Shown: piece by piece, positions 34,136 through 44,460 of the stretch
Numbering within the stretch: position 1 is the stretch's first letter
How the letters are laid out: every line of letters begins with the position of its first letter
Assembly (NCBI GenBank): GCA_027886185.1
Contig: WOAB01000056.1
Coordinates: forward strand, 10,850,001 to 10,914,000
Direction of reading: 5' to 3'
DNA: 64,000 nucleotides
Source: Rheum nobile
Lineage: Eukaryota > Streptophyta > Magnoliopsida > Caryophyllales > Polygonaceae
The notes under the pieces: model-generated
Told to the model about the DNA's origin: nothing
What the model saw: the letters and a program-made list of their open reading frames with translations, nothing else
Databases searched by the model: none
Translations under genes and position numbers: made by a program

Positions 34136-35612
34136 TGCGAGACTTCTTCCATCTCAGATTCGTTCTCCTTTCAGCAATAGGAGCAACGACCAACTTCTTA
34201 CCACTTCTGAGAGTCATAGCACTCACATTCTCTCTTGGGTTCACAGTGGTTTGAGAGGGCAGGGAGTTAGATGTCCTCTGATCAATCTTGGTCACAACGT
34301 CAGCTAGCTGACCAATCTGCCTCTCTATGTTCTTGATACTGGACTCGGTAACTTGCACATGCGTGGTGAAATGCTGAGTAAGAGTTTTTAGCATCTCTTC
34401 AGTTGAAGCACCAGAGCTTTGGCCTTGGGGCCTCTATTGGTATGGGGCTCTCTGCTAGTACTGCTGTTGTGCCGGCTGGTATTGCTGTTGTGTCGGCTAT
34501 TGACTACCTTGAGGGTCACTCCATCTAAAACCTGAGTGGTCACGCCCTCTCTGATTGTAGTTGGGCTGTCCACCAAACTGTGGTCTAGGGGGTCCATACC
34601 CTCCTACAGCATTCACTTCAGCAGTACCTTCCTCGTGCAGCTGCGGACAAGTGTCGGTGGGGTGGTACTGATCAGCGCAAAGTCCACAGGCTTTGACCTG
34701 TTGAGGGGCATTCTGATTCGACATCCTCTTTACCATCTCTTTCAGCTCGGCTAACTCAGTCAACACTGGGCTTGGTCTTGCAGGGGTTACAGCATTGACC
34801 GCCTTCCTTTGGTACGTCTTCCCAAAACTCATGGTGCTCTCACTCATCTCCTGAAATCTCTCCATGGCTGCGTCCGGTGTCAGATTCAGGATGCTTCCAC
34901 CGCAGGTAGCGTCAACCATCCTCCTCTCTTGGTCCAACAGACCATTGTGTAGATAGAGGACAAGGTCCTATTTGGCGTATCCATGGAACGGGCAGCTGGA
35001 GCAAAGCCTTTTGTACCTCTCAAGGTAATCATATAGCGTCTCATCACCAGCCTGCTCAATGTTGGTAATTGCCTTTTTCAAAGCGTTCGCCTTCTTCGTT
35101 GGAAAATACTTATCCAGAAATGCCTTGTGCAGCTTGTTCCAGGTATCTATGATTCCTGGCGGTAGATGATAGTACCAGTCGCTAGCAGAATCTAGCAGGG
35201 AGAAACCAAAAGCTCTCATTTTGATCTGATCATCTGTCACATTTCTGGGCTTCATAGTCATGCAGACATTGTGGAACTTGCCTAGGTGGGAAATCAGATC
35301 CTCTCCACTCAAGCCATGGAACTTAGGGAGGTAAGCAACAACTCCAGACTTCAGCTCAAAGTTCACCCCTTGGTCAAGTGCATGGATGATGACAGCCAAG
35401 GGTTACGCTCCAATATTCGGCTCAGTCAATTCTCGCAAAGTTCCAGCCATTGCAACAGGCGGGGTATTAAATGTCGCAGTCACAACAGTTTCAGCAGTCT
35501 CAACTGTCTCAGCCTCTTCTTCTTCTTGATCACGTAGGTTTGCACGGAACGTCCTGTCGACTTCTGGATCAAAAACAGCTAGAGGGGAGTCAGTACTACG
35601 GGTGTCGACCAT
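34095..35612 (-). pseudogene. Element V gag with several in-frame stops
   Basis: One frame from ATG 35612 (MVDTRSTDS). The Athila/Tat gag marks are LPKFHGLSGEDLISHLGKF, SASDWYYHLPPG, LHKAFLDKYFPT, DETLYDYLERYKRLCSSCP, a cysteine-histidine segment ACGLCADQYHPTDTCP and the terminal NIERQIGQLA ... NPRENVSAMTLRSGK. Stops at 35403-35405 (TAA), 34968-34970 (TAG), 34497-34499 (TAG) and two more TAGs in the Gln-rich tract near 34430-34460 leave the frame unchanged. The protein would package RNA if translated. Confidence 0.82.
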
Positions 35613-35668
35613 AAGATAGGTCTCCACCGAAAATCAATCACGAAAAACACACAACAAACAAAAATCTT

Positions 35669-35685
35669 CCCCGACAACGGCACCA
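35669..35685 (-). promoter_or_regulatory. Primer-binding site of element V
   Basis: Minus-strand TGGTGCCGTTGTCGGGG, four bases after the LTR. It matches the tRNA-Asp type TGGCGCCGTTGCCGGGG with two C-to-T changes. Confidence 0.85.
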
Positions 35686-35689
35686 AATT

Positions 35690-37022
35690 TGATGGGCTAA
35701 ATGTGCACAAGCAAATGTCGCTGAATAGCCAAATCAAAGTAAATATCCTAACGGACCTACTAAACAGATGTATAGTAAGCAAGTAAGGGTCGAACCCACA
35801 AGGAAGATTGAATGAAGTATGCAAACGTGAATGACAAGTAACACGAACGGGGGTTTAGTTATCGCGAGAAAGCAAAGCAAACAAGTTTGGTTGAGTTGAG
35901 GAAATATAATGAGGGGAAGTAGTCCTACTAGAGCGAGATCCACAATACAGAGATGCAATATGATCACAGAAATTTATTCAGTCCAAGTTCTTTTAATATC
36001 CTTATAGTTGTTCTCACCCTGATCTTAAGCACTATCTATTCTCACAGTTGTCGATAGACTTTTTACCATGCCAATGATAAAATACCTCCGATTCTCACAG
36101 TTGTCAGTGTACCTTACTACTAACACAACAATAGCAATGCACACAAGGATATAGGATACATGCAAGCAGAAGGTGCTACCTTACTACGAACATGCAAAAG
36201 ACTCTCACTCACGATTGTACGCTCGGAACCCCTATACGCACAATCGTGTATGCCACTAGATAAGCACTCGGAACCCCTATATGTAAATCCTAGCAGTTGA
36301 TAAAAATCATTCAACCTAGTTGATCAGGCTAAGAAGAATAACAAGAAATCAATATCAATATAGCCAAGAGAATCAATCCAACACTTATAAGGATAAGAAC
36401 AAGAAATAGAAATCTCACAAACACATCAACTATACTGCTTCAAACGTCTAGCTGAACAAGGGTGAAGTTAGTTCTCCATCAAAGGTGGATGAAAAACTCT
36501 ACTAAGAAAAGTAATAACAAGTCGTAGTCTAAGTGTCTGCCTCTTAACCTAGAAAGAGGACTTAAATAGTCTTAAGAAAACTAGGTTAAACTAATGCAAA
36601 CAATAAAGGAAACAGAATAATAATAAAACAAAGTCTGAACGAAAATAAAAGGAAATAAAGTGTTCTGGCGCGAGGCATTAAACACGGCCACCGCGGGGCG
36701 GTGGCTTCCTCTGATGCGGGGCTTCAGTCTTCTCTGGGAGTCATCGTCGGGCCGCGGTGGTTCTGGCGCGGGGCGGTGAGCTCGCCTACTCTCTTCTCTT
36801 CTTCTGCTGCTCTTCATTACTACCAAGTGTTGGTAGTCTTCTCCAAGTATGCTCCAGCAGCTCTATCTCCATCCTCATGTCTCCATCTAAGCTGCAAATC
36901 CTGGGATATCTTCACTTCTTTCCACAGCTTCTGGATTGCAGACTTAGCTCCAAAACTCATCCAAAACTAATCCAAATCATGCTAATAATTGCTAGTAAAG
37001 GTGTATGAAATAACACCTATCA
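35690..37022 (-). repeat. Element V 5' LTR
   Basis: Aligns along its length with 28656-30038. The main difference is one hairpin module (36689-36703) where the other LTR has two, a deletion or expansion of 41 bp between identical module copies. Confidence 0.92.
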
Positions 37023-37027
37023 CCCGT

Positions 37028-38154
37028 ATGTTGAGCACCCGAAGTTGGTTGCGAATAGGCTCATGCAGGCCACGAAGGAACATACTCCAAAAGTCCTCGT
37101 CATTGTGGTGGATACCTGCCTTATGGGACAACTCTTCAAGTTCAGCATAAAAATCAAGGGGAGAACGATTACCTTGAGAAGCTAGTTGTATCTTGAGGCG
37201 CATTTCGGAAGTAAAGTCCTCGGGGACATACTTCTTCCTCATGATCCGCATAAGATGGCGCCAAGAAGTGATTGGATGCTCACGGTAATGCACACGGTCA
37301 GCTCAGAAATGATGCCACCAGGCCTTGGCGGCGTCGTCGAAGTGTAAAGCGGCGGTAGCAACCCGTTCCTCTTCCGGGTATTGGTAGTGGTTCAGAACAT
37401 ACTCCATAGACTGCTGCCAATCAAGAAATTTAAGAGGATCAAATTCACCAGAAAAGTTAGGGAGTTTTACCTTAATGTTGGGGCGACGTTGTCCATGGCG
37501 CCCGAGGCTCGTGCGACGCCGTTCCCGCGAGTGTCGGTGATAGCCGCGTTGCGTGGGGCGCAACTCCTCGCGGCATTCCATCTCTTATGCCTCCTCATCA
37601 TCAAATCCTTCCTAGGAGTGGCATGAGGTACGGTCATCATCATCATCATGCTCGGACTCGGAATCATCATACCGCGTGTGTTGTCGACCTCGAGCCCTAC
37701 GGTCCTTGGTGTTGAAATACGGTAGGGGATCCTTGGAGACGCGAACACTACGATGGGAGCGATCCGAAGTCTAATCTTCATCTCTCGGAGCAAAGGCGGG
37801 GTTGTACCTGACCCGGGAGTCGCTACGCTTGGGCGGGTAGCCTTCAATTTGCGAACGAAGGCGATCCTGTGGCGTGGACAAGACACCCTTCCCCTTGCGG
37901 TCCATTGGTTGGTTGGCTAGGGCCGTAGTGTTCAGAAGAGGATCGTTCATGGGCAACTTTACGTTACTCATGGCCCGACGAAGGTACGCAAGTTCAGCAG
38001 CTTGCTCGACAATAATGCGGTTTTTCTCTTCATTCGCGGACTGAAGTGTGTCGTTTGACGCATGAAGTTGGTTGATTTGTTCATAGGCAGAGTCCATGTG
38101 TCCGGGGCTGCGGTGGCTCGTAGAGGGCGAGACGCTCGAAGTAGGGACATCCAT
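37028..38154 (-). pseudogene. Element IV gag, N-terminal part
   Basis: Starts at ATG 38154 (MDVPTSS). A coiled-coil-like stretch (INQLHASNDTLQSANEEKNR) is followed by a basic linker and then the capsid region (FLDWQQSMEYVLNHYQYPEE, KAWWHHF, MRIMRKKYVPEDF, LKIQLASQGNRSPLDF). It stops at LRVLNIR, where element V is inserted. In-frame stops occur near 37771, 37610-37615, 37585 and 37303. The homologous region in element I is continuous with the zinc knuckle. Confidence 0.82.
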
Positions 38155-39070
38155 AGTACCTATATGAAGCATACAACACAAGAAGTAAGCTGTACCAAGC
38201 AAAAGAACAAGTCCAAGCCAAGTCCTTGTCTCAAAAGTGACCCAAGAAATTTTCCGCTGGGCGTACTAATTTGGGTTGCTCGTGAGGAGGGAGAGGCTTG
38301 AACGTCAGGCAACAAGCAAGAAATAGCAATTCAAGTCCCAAACAACACACAGATGACCAAGTGCAAGTAGACAAATCAAGTTTCTAAGAATTAATCACAA
38401 GAAAGTTGAAAATTTTACTTTGCCCTTTTTAATGAGAGTTGCATAGAGACATGAAAGAAGAGAAGATGGAGTATGACTGTATGGTGCGTTCTCTGCCTTT
38501 TCTTTTTGTTTCTTTTGTTTTGAGGCTTCCGTCTTCCCAAACCTTTTTGTTTTTGTTTGATGCAAGGTGAGAATAGTATGGTTATTTTTGTTGATACGGT
38601 CACACCTTGTGTTTGGTTTTTTTGATGATATGATTGCGAATCAAGCAAGAAAGAACCACACAAGCAAGTGTAGGAAAAGAAAGAAGAGACAAACAACTAG
38701 TAGGGAATAAAAATCAAACAACTAATCTAGCAATTAATCCAAAGATGAAGCAAGACTTAATCAACAACAACAAGGAAATCAAATATGCAATTAAAGGAAA
38801 CAAGAATTGCTAGAGGATAAGTTGTAGGATTGGGGAACAAGTAATCAAAACCTAAGGGAATTAGGGTTAGGCGTGAGGGTGAGAGAGGCGGCGGCGGACG
38901 GTGGTGGTGATGGCGGACAGTGGTGGTGGAGATCGGCGGTGGTGGCGAACGGTGGTGGTGGGTGGTGGTGGTGATTCCGACAATTGGATAGAAAAAAAGA
39001 TTTCTAGGGTTTGCAAGCGAAAAATTGCAAGAATCACAATAAGAGATAAGAACAAACTTAGCTTGGAAAT

Positions 39071-39083
39071 GGATCTGATGCCA
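39071..39083 (-). promoter_or_regulatory. Primer-binding site of element IV
   Basis: Minus-strand TGGCATCAGATCC, two bases after the LTR. Initiator-methionine type, with differences from TGGTATCAGAGCC. Confidence 0.75.
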
Positions 39084-39085
39084 AT

Positions 39086-39815
39086 TGATGTGAAGGATCA
39101 ACTGAAGTGTTGTCTGCAACGCAAGAACTTTGACTCCTCAAGCTTGAATCAATTCTTCTCTTCGTAGCCAAAGTGATGGCTTTCCTATGACTAAAGAGAT
39201 AGCCCTTAACTTCGCCAAAGAGATGACGTGAAGATCAAAGAGATGACCTTGAATACCGAAGAGACGGTGTAGAACTTGCTCGAAGCGACGAGCTATGGGA
39301 TAGATTGATCCGGAGATCGAAGGGAGACGTTAGAGTTCGAGGGAAGGAGCGTACTCAACTTTACTGCTTAAACTCAACGTGAAAGATACAAACTAGGGTT
39401 TGAAGTCTTAAATAGCCTAAAAGAAATAACATAAAAGAATAACAATAAAATGGTTCATTAAAACGACGAAGATTGAAAACGCTGACGCGGACCGAACTCA
39501 GGAAAGGCGGCGGTCGCCGTAATTAAACGGCGGCCGCTGCCATTTGCCGTAGCCAACCTTCGTACGGAGCCAAAAACGAAGGGCATCGTGAAGGCGTCGG
39601 CGGGCGCCGCCCAGAAACGGCGGGCGCCGTAAAGACACCGGCAGTCGCCGGAAATCCTGAAGACGGAGTCCAAAATCCTCATCACGCCGGCGGGCGCCGC
39701 CCTGATACGGCGGTCGCCGCCCTCGCTTTTGCCTTCGTCTTTTGGTCCCTTCGAACGCACTCCCGTTGTTCCCTCTTCGTCCTTCGCCGTCAATGAGCGG
39801 ATCATGGAGCTATCA
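39086..39815 (-). repeat. Element IV 5' LTR
   Basis: 730 bp, TGATGTGAAGG to GAGCTATCA on the plus strand. It contains a dense CG-rich block at 39485-39725 made of GGCGGGCGCCGCC and GGCGGTCGCCG palindromes. Part of it (39302 onward) is repeated at 40066 by tandem duplication. Confidence 0.85.
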
Positions 39816-40828
39816 ACCACGACTAGAGAAGAAGAAGAGCTACAAGAGCTTTTCCGCGGTCACGGAAATCACCGCCGCGGTCGCGGAATAATACGAGGAC
39901 AACAAGAGCAACAACGATAAATCCGCGGTCGCGGAAATTCTTCTGCGGTCACGAAAAATGGGTCATCGGACGCGCGCGAGAGTTTCGTCCGAAGATTTTA
40001 TTTTTATTTTTATTTCCTTTTCTTTTTTTTCTTCTTTTTTTCGTTAGTTTATTTTATTTCCTTTTAGATTGATCCGGAGATCGAAGGGAGACGTTAGAGT
40101 TCGAGGGAAGGAGCGTACTCAACTTTACTGCTTAAACTCAACGTGAAAGATACAAACTAGGGTTTGAAGTCTTAAATAGCCTAAAAGAAATAACATAAAA
40201 GAATAACAATAAAATGGTTCATTAAAACGACGAAGATTGAAAACGCTGACGCGGACCGAACTCAGGAAAGGCGGCGGTCGCCGTAATTAAACGGCGGCCG
40301 CTGCCATTTGCCGTAGCCAACCTTCGTACGGAGCCAAAAACGAAGGGCGTCGTGAAGGCGTCGGCGGGCGCCGCCCAGAAACGGCGGGCGCCGTAAAGAC
40401 ATCGGCGGTCGCCGGAAATCCTGAAGACGGAGTCCAAAATCCTCATCACGCCGGCGGGCGCCGCCCTGATGCGGCGGTCGCCGCCCTCGCTTCTGCCTTC
40501 GTCTTCGTCTTTTGGTCCCTTCGAACGCACTCCCGTTGTTCCCTCTTCGTCCTTCGCCGTCAATGAGCGGGTCATGGAGCTATCAACCACGACTGGAGAA
40601 GAAGAAGAGCTACAAGAGCTTTTCCGCGGTCGCAGAAATCACCGCCGCGGTCGCGGAATAATACGAGGACAACAAGAGCAACAACGATAAATCCGCGGTC
40701 GCGGAAATTCTTCTGCGGTCACGAAAAATGGGTCATCGGACGCGCGCGAGAGTTTCGTCCGAAGATTTTCTTTTTCTTTTTATTTCCTTTTCTTTTTTTT
40801 CGTTAGTTTATTTTATTTTCTTTTAGAT
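39302..40828. repeat. 764-bp tandem duplication spanning the element IV LTR end and its flank
   Basis: Unit 1 is 39302-40065 and unit 2 is 40066-40828. Each starts AGATTGATCCGGAGATCG, runs through the LTR end GAGCTATCA, then the flank ACCACGACT and CG-rich hairpins, and ends in a T-rich run before TTTTAGAT. Both unit edges share TTTAGAT-like microhomology. The units differ by roughly ten substitutions and small T-run indels. The duplication must be younger than the insertion of element IV. Confidence 0.88.
39843..39955. repeat. CCGCGGTCGCGG hairpin cluster
   Basis: Hairpin copies at 39875-39886 and 39923-39934 plus variants (CCGCGGTCACGG at 39854). The cluster is repeated at 40625-40725 by the tandem duplication. 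It lies outside element IV, in the older target DNA. Confidence 0.75.
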
Positions 40829-41640
40829 ATTATTTCTTATCTTTAGTTTCAGGTTTTGGCTAGGGCTTTATAACCTAGTTTCCTAGCAACCTTTTTAGAA
40901 ATCACTTTTTCATTATCGTTCATTTTTTTCCTTTGAGTTTTTGTGTTTCAAGACTATGAAAAACTAAGCAACCTTTGCTTAGTCCGATGATTGAAGCCTT
41001 CATTTGATTTGATTGTGAGATTATAACTCTATTTCCTTTCGTTTGATTATATCTTCATTTTGTGCTTATTCCTATTGATTCTTGCTGATTTGTCTGGCTT
41101 GATCATCTAGTTGATATTAGTAATTATCTATTGCTAGAGTTTGGATATTTCGAGTTGAAATCTCTTATCTTATGTAGGGAACATGATATTCTAAGACTAG
41201 TTGGACTAGTTTATTGTGAAGAGAGTTGATTAAATGTTGTGAGTTATGGTGTTGCATGTATCCTGGCTAATTCTTATGCTTCCTACTGCTATTGTTCTAA
41301 ATCATGATAGTTTCTTGTGCGTTCGATAGTTAGGATTACCAAGACTAGTTGGAATGATAATTATTTCAGAATAGGGACAAGAATATTCATAGAAAGGAAT
41401 ATATATTTGCTTAGTACTTTCTCATCAATTGATTACAACTTTTGCTTTTATTTACTTTGTTATTTGCAAACAAACCAAAATCCTCCCTTTGTTACCTTTG
41501 ACATACTACTTTTGCACTAAGAAATATTACTCCTTCCTGTGGGATTTGACCCATTATTTGTCTACAATACTTAGTTAAGTTTTTAAGAATTTACTTTGAT
41601 AAGGCATAACGACTTTAGCCTCATCATATACGACTAGGAC
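40829..41640 (+). repeat. Probable LTR end of an older Athila/Tat-like element
   Basis: AT-rich with no ORF. The stretch CTTCCTGTGGGATTTGACCC near 41534-41553 followed by TCTACAATACTTAG, and the end GCCTCATCA at 41624, resemble Tat/Athila LTR 3' ends. No primer-binding site follows, so this is tentative. Confidence 0.35.
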
Positions 41641-42332
41641 CTAAGCACGTGTCACAAGACATGGCCAAGCACCCTCGTTTGGATGCTATATTGTGTTATG
41701 ATGTTTCCACTTAATGCATTGGTTTTTGGGTGCTAAAAAAGTATATATTCATTCGTTCATCAATGGAAAGATTAACAAGTTCTTTCACAAATCTCTTTTG
41801 TATTATCTTATAGATAGAATATGTCTTTTGTTTATACTTATTTGAAAAACTTTCTTTGATGTGGTTTGTAGATTGTTATTTGGGAACACAATCATGAAAT
41901 GGCCTTTTTACACTTACTTGATAAAATCGTCAATAACCGATACTTGGCTATTAGGAGAGCATACGACGAATGGTTTTGGACGGATTTTATTGCTGAGCTT
42001 CACAACAAGACCATAGTAGTATTTCTTGTAGATCACATTCTAAAGCCCGGTAGATTCTACCAGAAATTTTCTCATAATGGCAAGGTTAGTTATTTTAGAT
42101 TCTATATATGAACATTTTTTGTGAGAACTTTCAACCTTCATAATTACCTTCTTGAAGTATAGTTATTGGCGAGCTTTAGTAGATGAAAAACATTTAGATT
42201 CAAAAATGAGATGTACTTGAGTGAACCAAGGAAAAATTGTTATAGTGTATATGGACAATCAGGACACAATAAGAGGTCTTATGCATCACGATCTAGCAGT
42301 TCTAAATTATAAGAAGTTGCAATGTTGTTTGG
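41641..42332 (+). pseudogene. Mutator/FAR1-like protein fragment with decayed zinc knuckle
   Basis: At 42223-42310 the plus strand reads EPRKNCYSVYGQSGHNKRSY. This corresponds to the CSVCGQxGHNKRxC zinc knuckle at the C-terminus of Mutator-like transposases and their domesticated relatives. Two of its three cysteines are now tyrosines, so it would not bind zinc. Upstream, 41899-42111 is open (residues such as RRAYDEWFWTDFIAEL) but unrecognised and may belong to the same gene or to a different one. Interrupted at 42340 by a hAT-type element. Confidence 0.45.
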
Positions 42333-42340
42333 ACTACATA

Positions 42341-43105
42341 TAGACCTGATCAAACCCGTATCCGGGTGGGAATCGGGTCGGGCTTTAGACAAAAACGTAC
42401 ATGTTTATACGGGCGGGCCAGATCCGGGTAAGCTAGGGAAACGGGCTAGGGAGGTTTCCCAGATCCGCCCGGACATCAGGATCCGGGTAGCCCGTGGGTC
42501 CCATTTAGCCCGTGAGACAAGATAAATCTGTCGTAAAACGAAACATAGAAAATATAATTTAACGTACAATACCCATAAAAAATATCTTTTTACTACAAAC
42601 GGTAAACATAGTTATTGTTACAAAGTTGTCATAACAAAATTTCACACAAAATAACACAACATTACATAATTAAGCAAATTTTAAAAGAAAATGGAGTTGG
42701 TTGTCTATTTTTGTTGCCTTCAGCGTAGTGCATACGTCACACAATTACATATTTGGTGAATTTTCTTCATCCTCAAACTGGTCATAACCAACATCGCCAA
42801 TTTCAAGTGTCTTATGTGTATATTAGGTTGTTTAGGGTATAAATATTTACTTATTTTATATAATATTTGTATAAATTTTATTATATATAAAAGTATTTTA
42901 TTTTATTTATTTTTAAGAATTAATTCGGGCTTCCGGGCGGGCTATCCGGGCTAAATGAGATATTATCAGTGTTCGTATCCCGCCCATATAAACGGGCGGG
43001 CCGGGCTATCCGGGTTAAATGAGATATCATCAATGTCCATATCTTCCCATTTATGTCAGGCGGACCGGGCGGGCGGGCGGGTCGACCCGTGTTTGCCCAG
43101 ATCTA
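42341..43105. mobile_element. Non-autonomous hAT-type element
   Basis: 765 bp. Start TAGACCTGATCAAACCCG and reverse complement of the end TAGATCTGGGCAAACACG form imperfect terminal inverted repeats. Flanking 8-mers ACTACATA (42333-42340) and GCTACATA (43106-43113) match at seven of eight positions. Subterminal GGGCGGGC/CCGGGT runs are GC-rich while the core is AT-rich. No transposase. Confidence 0.75.
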
Positions 43106-43113
43106 GCTACATA

Positions 43114-43219
43114 TTAGCTAACTCAAATGGAAAGATCATGTCCACAATATTCCCGATACTAATATCCTGAAATCGAAAGCTTTTGAAACTTTGTTTGATA
43201 TTCAGAATGATATCAGTTT
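43114..43219. other. Short AT-rich spacer
   Basis: Nothing recognised between two transposon insertions. Confidence 0.4.
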
Positions 43220-43226
43220 AAATATT

Positions 43227-43414
43227 ACGGTTTGTCTAACTTATGCCCTTAGGGCATAGGTTAAGGATTCCTATTAAGGAATATAAACCCTAAAAAAGAA
43301 AAGATAAACACATTTAAAAAAGATTAGAACTTCCTAAATAATTAATACATGATTAAATTTTTCTATATTTGGGATCTTAACCTATGCCCTTAGGGCATAG
43401 GTTAGAAAAACCGT
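43227..43414. mobile_element. 188-bp MITE with palindrome-bearing inverted repeats
   Basis: Ends ACGGTTTGTCTAAC and, reverse-complemented, ACGGTTTTTCTAAC. The inverted repeats run about 38 bp. Each contains the near-perfect palindrome ATGCCCTTAGGGCAT (43242-43257 and 43384-43398). It is flanked by AAATATT on both sides (43220-43226 and 43415-43421). The superfamily is uncertain. Confidence 0.75.
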
Positions 43415-44139
43415 AAATATTAAACACTTAATCATATAAGGTGATAATTTAACAATCATAAACTCAATTAAAGGTTCTTGGAAATATCGTGGGAAATCTA
43501 CCCAATTATTCTTGAAAATATTACTCTATTTTCCTTGTTTGGTTCTATATAGGTGCACCATTCACTAGTGAAAAAGGCTTTTTATCACGGTTATTTTGCA
43601 AATGTTACCACGGTTCATTAACCGTGGTAAACTTGGTCGTGGTAAACATGTTTACCACGGTTGCACATTTATCACAGTTGCATATTTATCACGGTTTAAT
43701 AACCGTGGTAAATGGGACAATCGTGGTAAAAATGTAACGGTTGAATAGGTGAATCAACCGTAGTAGAATTGTACAACCGTGGTAAAATTGATCGTGGTAA
43801 ATAATTTTTGAACCGTAGTTAAATTGTATAACCGCAGTAAAATTGAATCATAGGACATTTAATCGAATCGTGGTAAATCATGTTAGCCCCATAAACCGAG
43901 ATAAATGTGCACATCTTTTGATACCTAATTTATAATATTTATTATATCATACACACAATTGTCATTTATCAAAATGGATCGATCAAATAATGTCAAAATA
44001 TCATACATTAATGTATTGTCATAACTTCGAAAGGCTGAATTTGGAGCCACACTTCTACCAAAAATTATGGATTTGTTTGTCAGCTGCATAGTCAGACAGT
44101 GCATATTCCTTTGGGGAGGGTTTTTGCTGCTACTTGGCT

Positions 44140-44460
44140 CTAGAATATGCTCTGCTTCTTTGACCACTCCACTTGTTCATCCACATATTGAACCATTGAC
44201 GCCAGATTTGTAATGACGAACTCAAAATTGTACAAATCTTGCCATGCTTGTAAAAGGACGTCACCCATGGCTCTGATTATCTCAGATGCACTAGAAACAT
44301 AATTGATGGATCATGATAAAAATGCAAAGAGCAGTATAAGAATGTAAATTGGATTCCAAGAATCTTGCCCACCTTTTTCGCGAATGAGCATAAAAAGTTG
44401 CATCTGCACGTTCACTCTCTTTAATTCTATTCTTCAGTTGTTCAAACAAGTCAATCATGT
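44140..44460 (-). pseudogene. Captured fragment of an unrecognised host gene
   Basis: Two exons with good splice signals. Exon A, 44373 to about 44459, reads MIDLFEQLKNRIKESERADA then FYAHSRK, with donor GTGGGC. Exon B, 44140-44290, has acceptor TTTCTAG and reads SASEIIRAMGDVLLQAWQDL then YNFEFVITNL. The join keeps phase. The product is helical and charged, and exon B ends at a TAG (44140-44142). I do not recognise the family. A real spliced plant gene is the likely source because exon/intron structure is preserved inside a DNA transposon. Confidence 0.5.

Larger units (their letters stand above)
28656..37022 (-). mobile_element. Element V: Athila-like retrotransposon lacking reverse transcriptase and integrase
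   Basis: 8,367 bp inserted in the gag of element IV with a perfect 5-bp duplication CCCGT (28651-28655 and 37023-37027). LTRs are 1,383 bp (28656-30038) and 1,333 bp (35690-37022). The primer-binding site is tRNA-Asp type, as in Athila. Minus-strand order: gag, protease, a long gap, one intact ATHILA ORF-1-type frame. No reverse transcriptase, RNase H or integrase motif was found in the 5.65-kb interior. CG-rich hairpins occur in both LTRs and at three interior sites. Confidence 0.92.
26560..39815 (-). mobile_element. Element IV: CRM-like Ty3 deletion derivative, interrupted by element V
   Basis: LTRs at 26560-27271 and 39086-39815 (ending GAGCTATCA on the plus strand), a polypurine tract at 27272-27284 and a primer-binding site at 39071-39083. 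The flanks ACCAA and ACCAC match at four of five positions, a probable old duplication. Without element V it is about 4.9 kb, against about 8 kb for element I, because reverse transcriptase, RNase H and the integrase core are deleted. Gag and protease resemble element I in order and motifs but are clearly diverged, so this is a separate family. Confidence 0.85.

Noticed and set aside
38880..38970. GGTGGTGGCGG run and Pro/Thr/His-rich ORFs
   Set aside because: Low-complexity leader of element IV just inside its 5' LTR.
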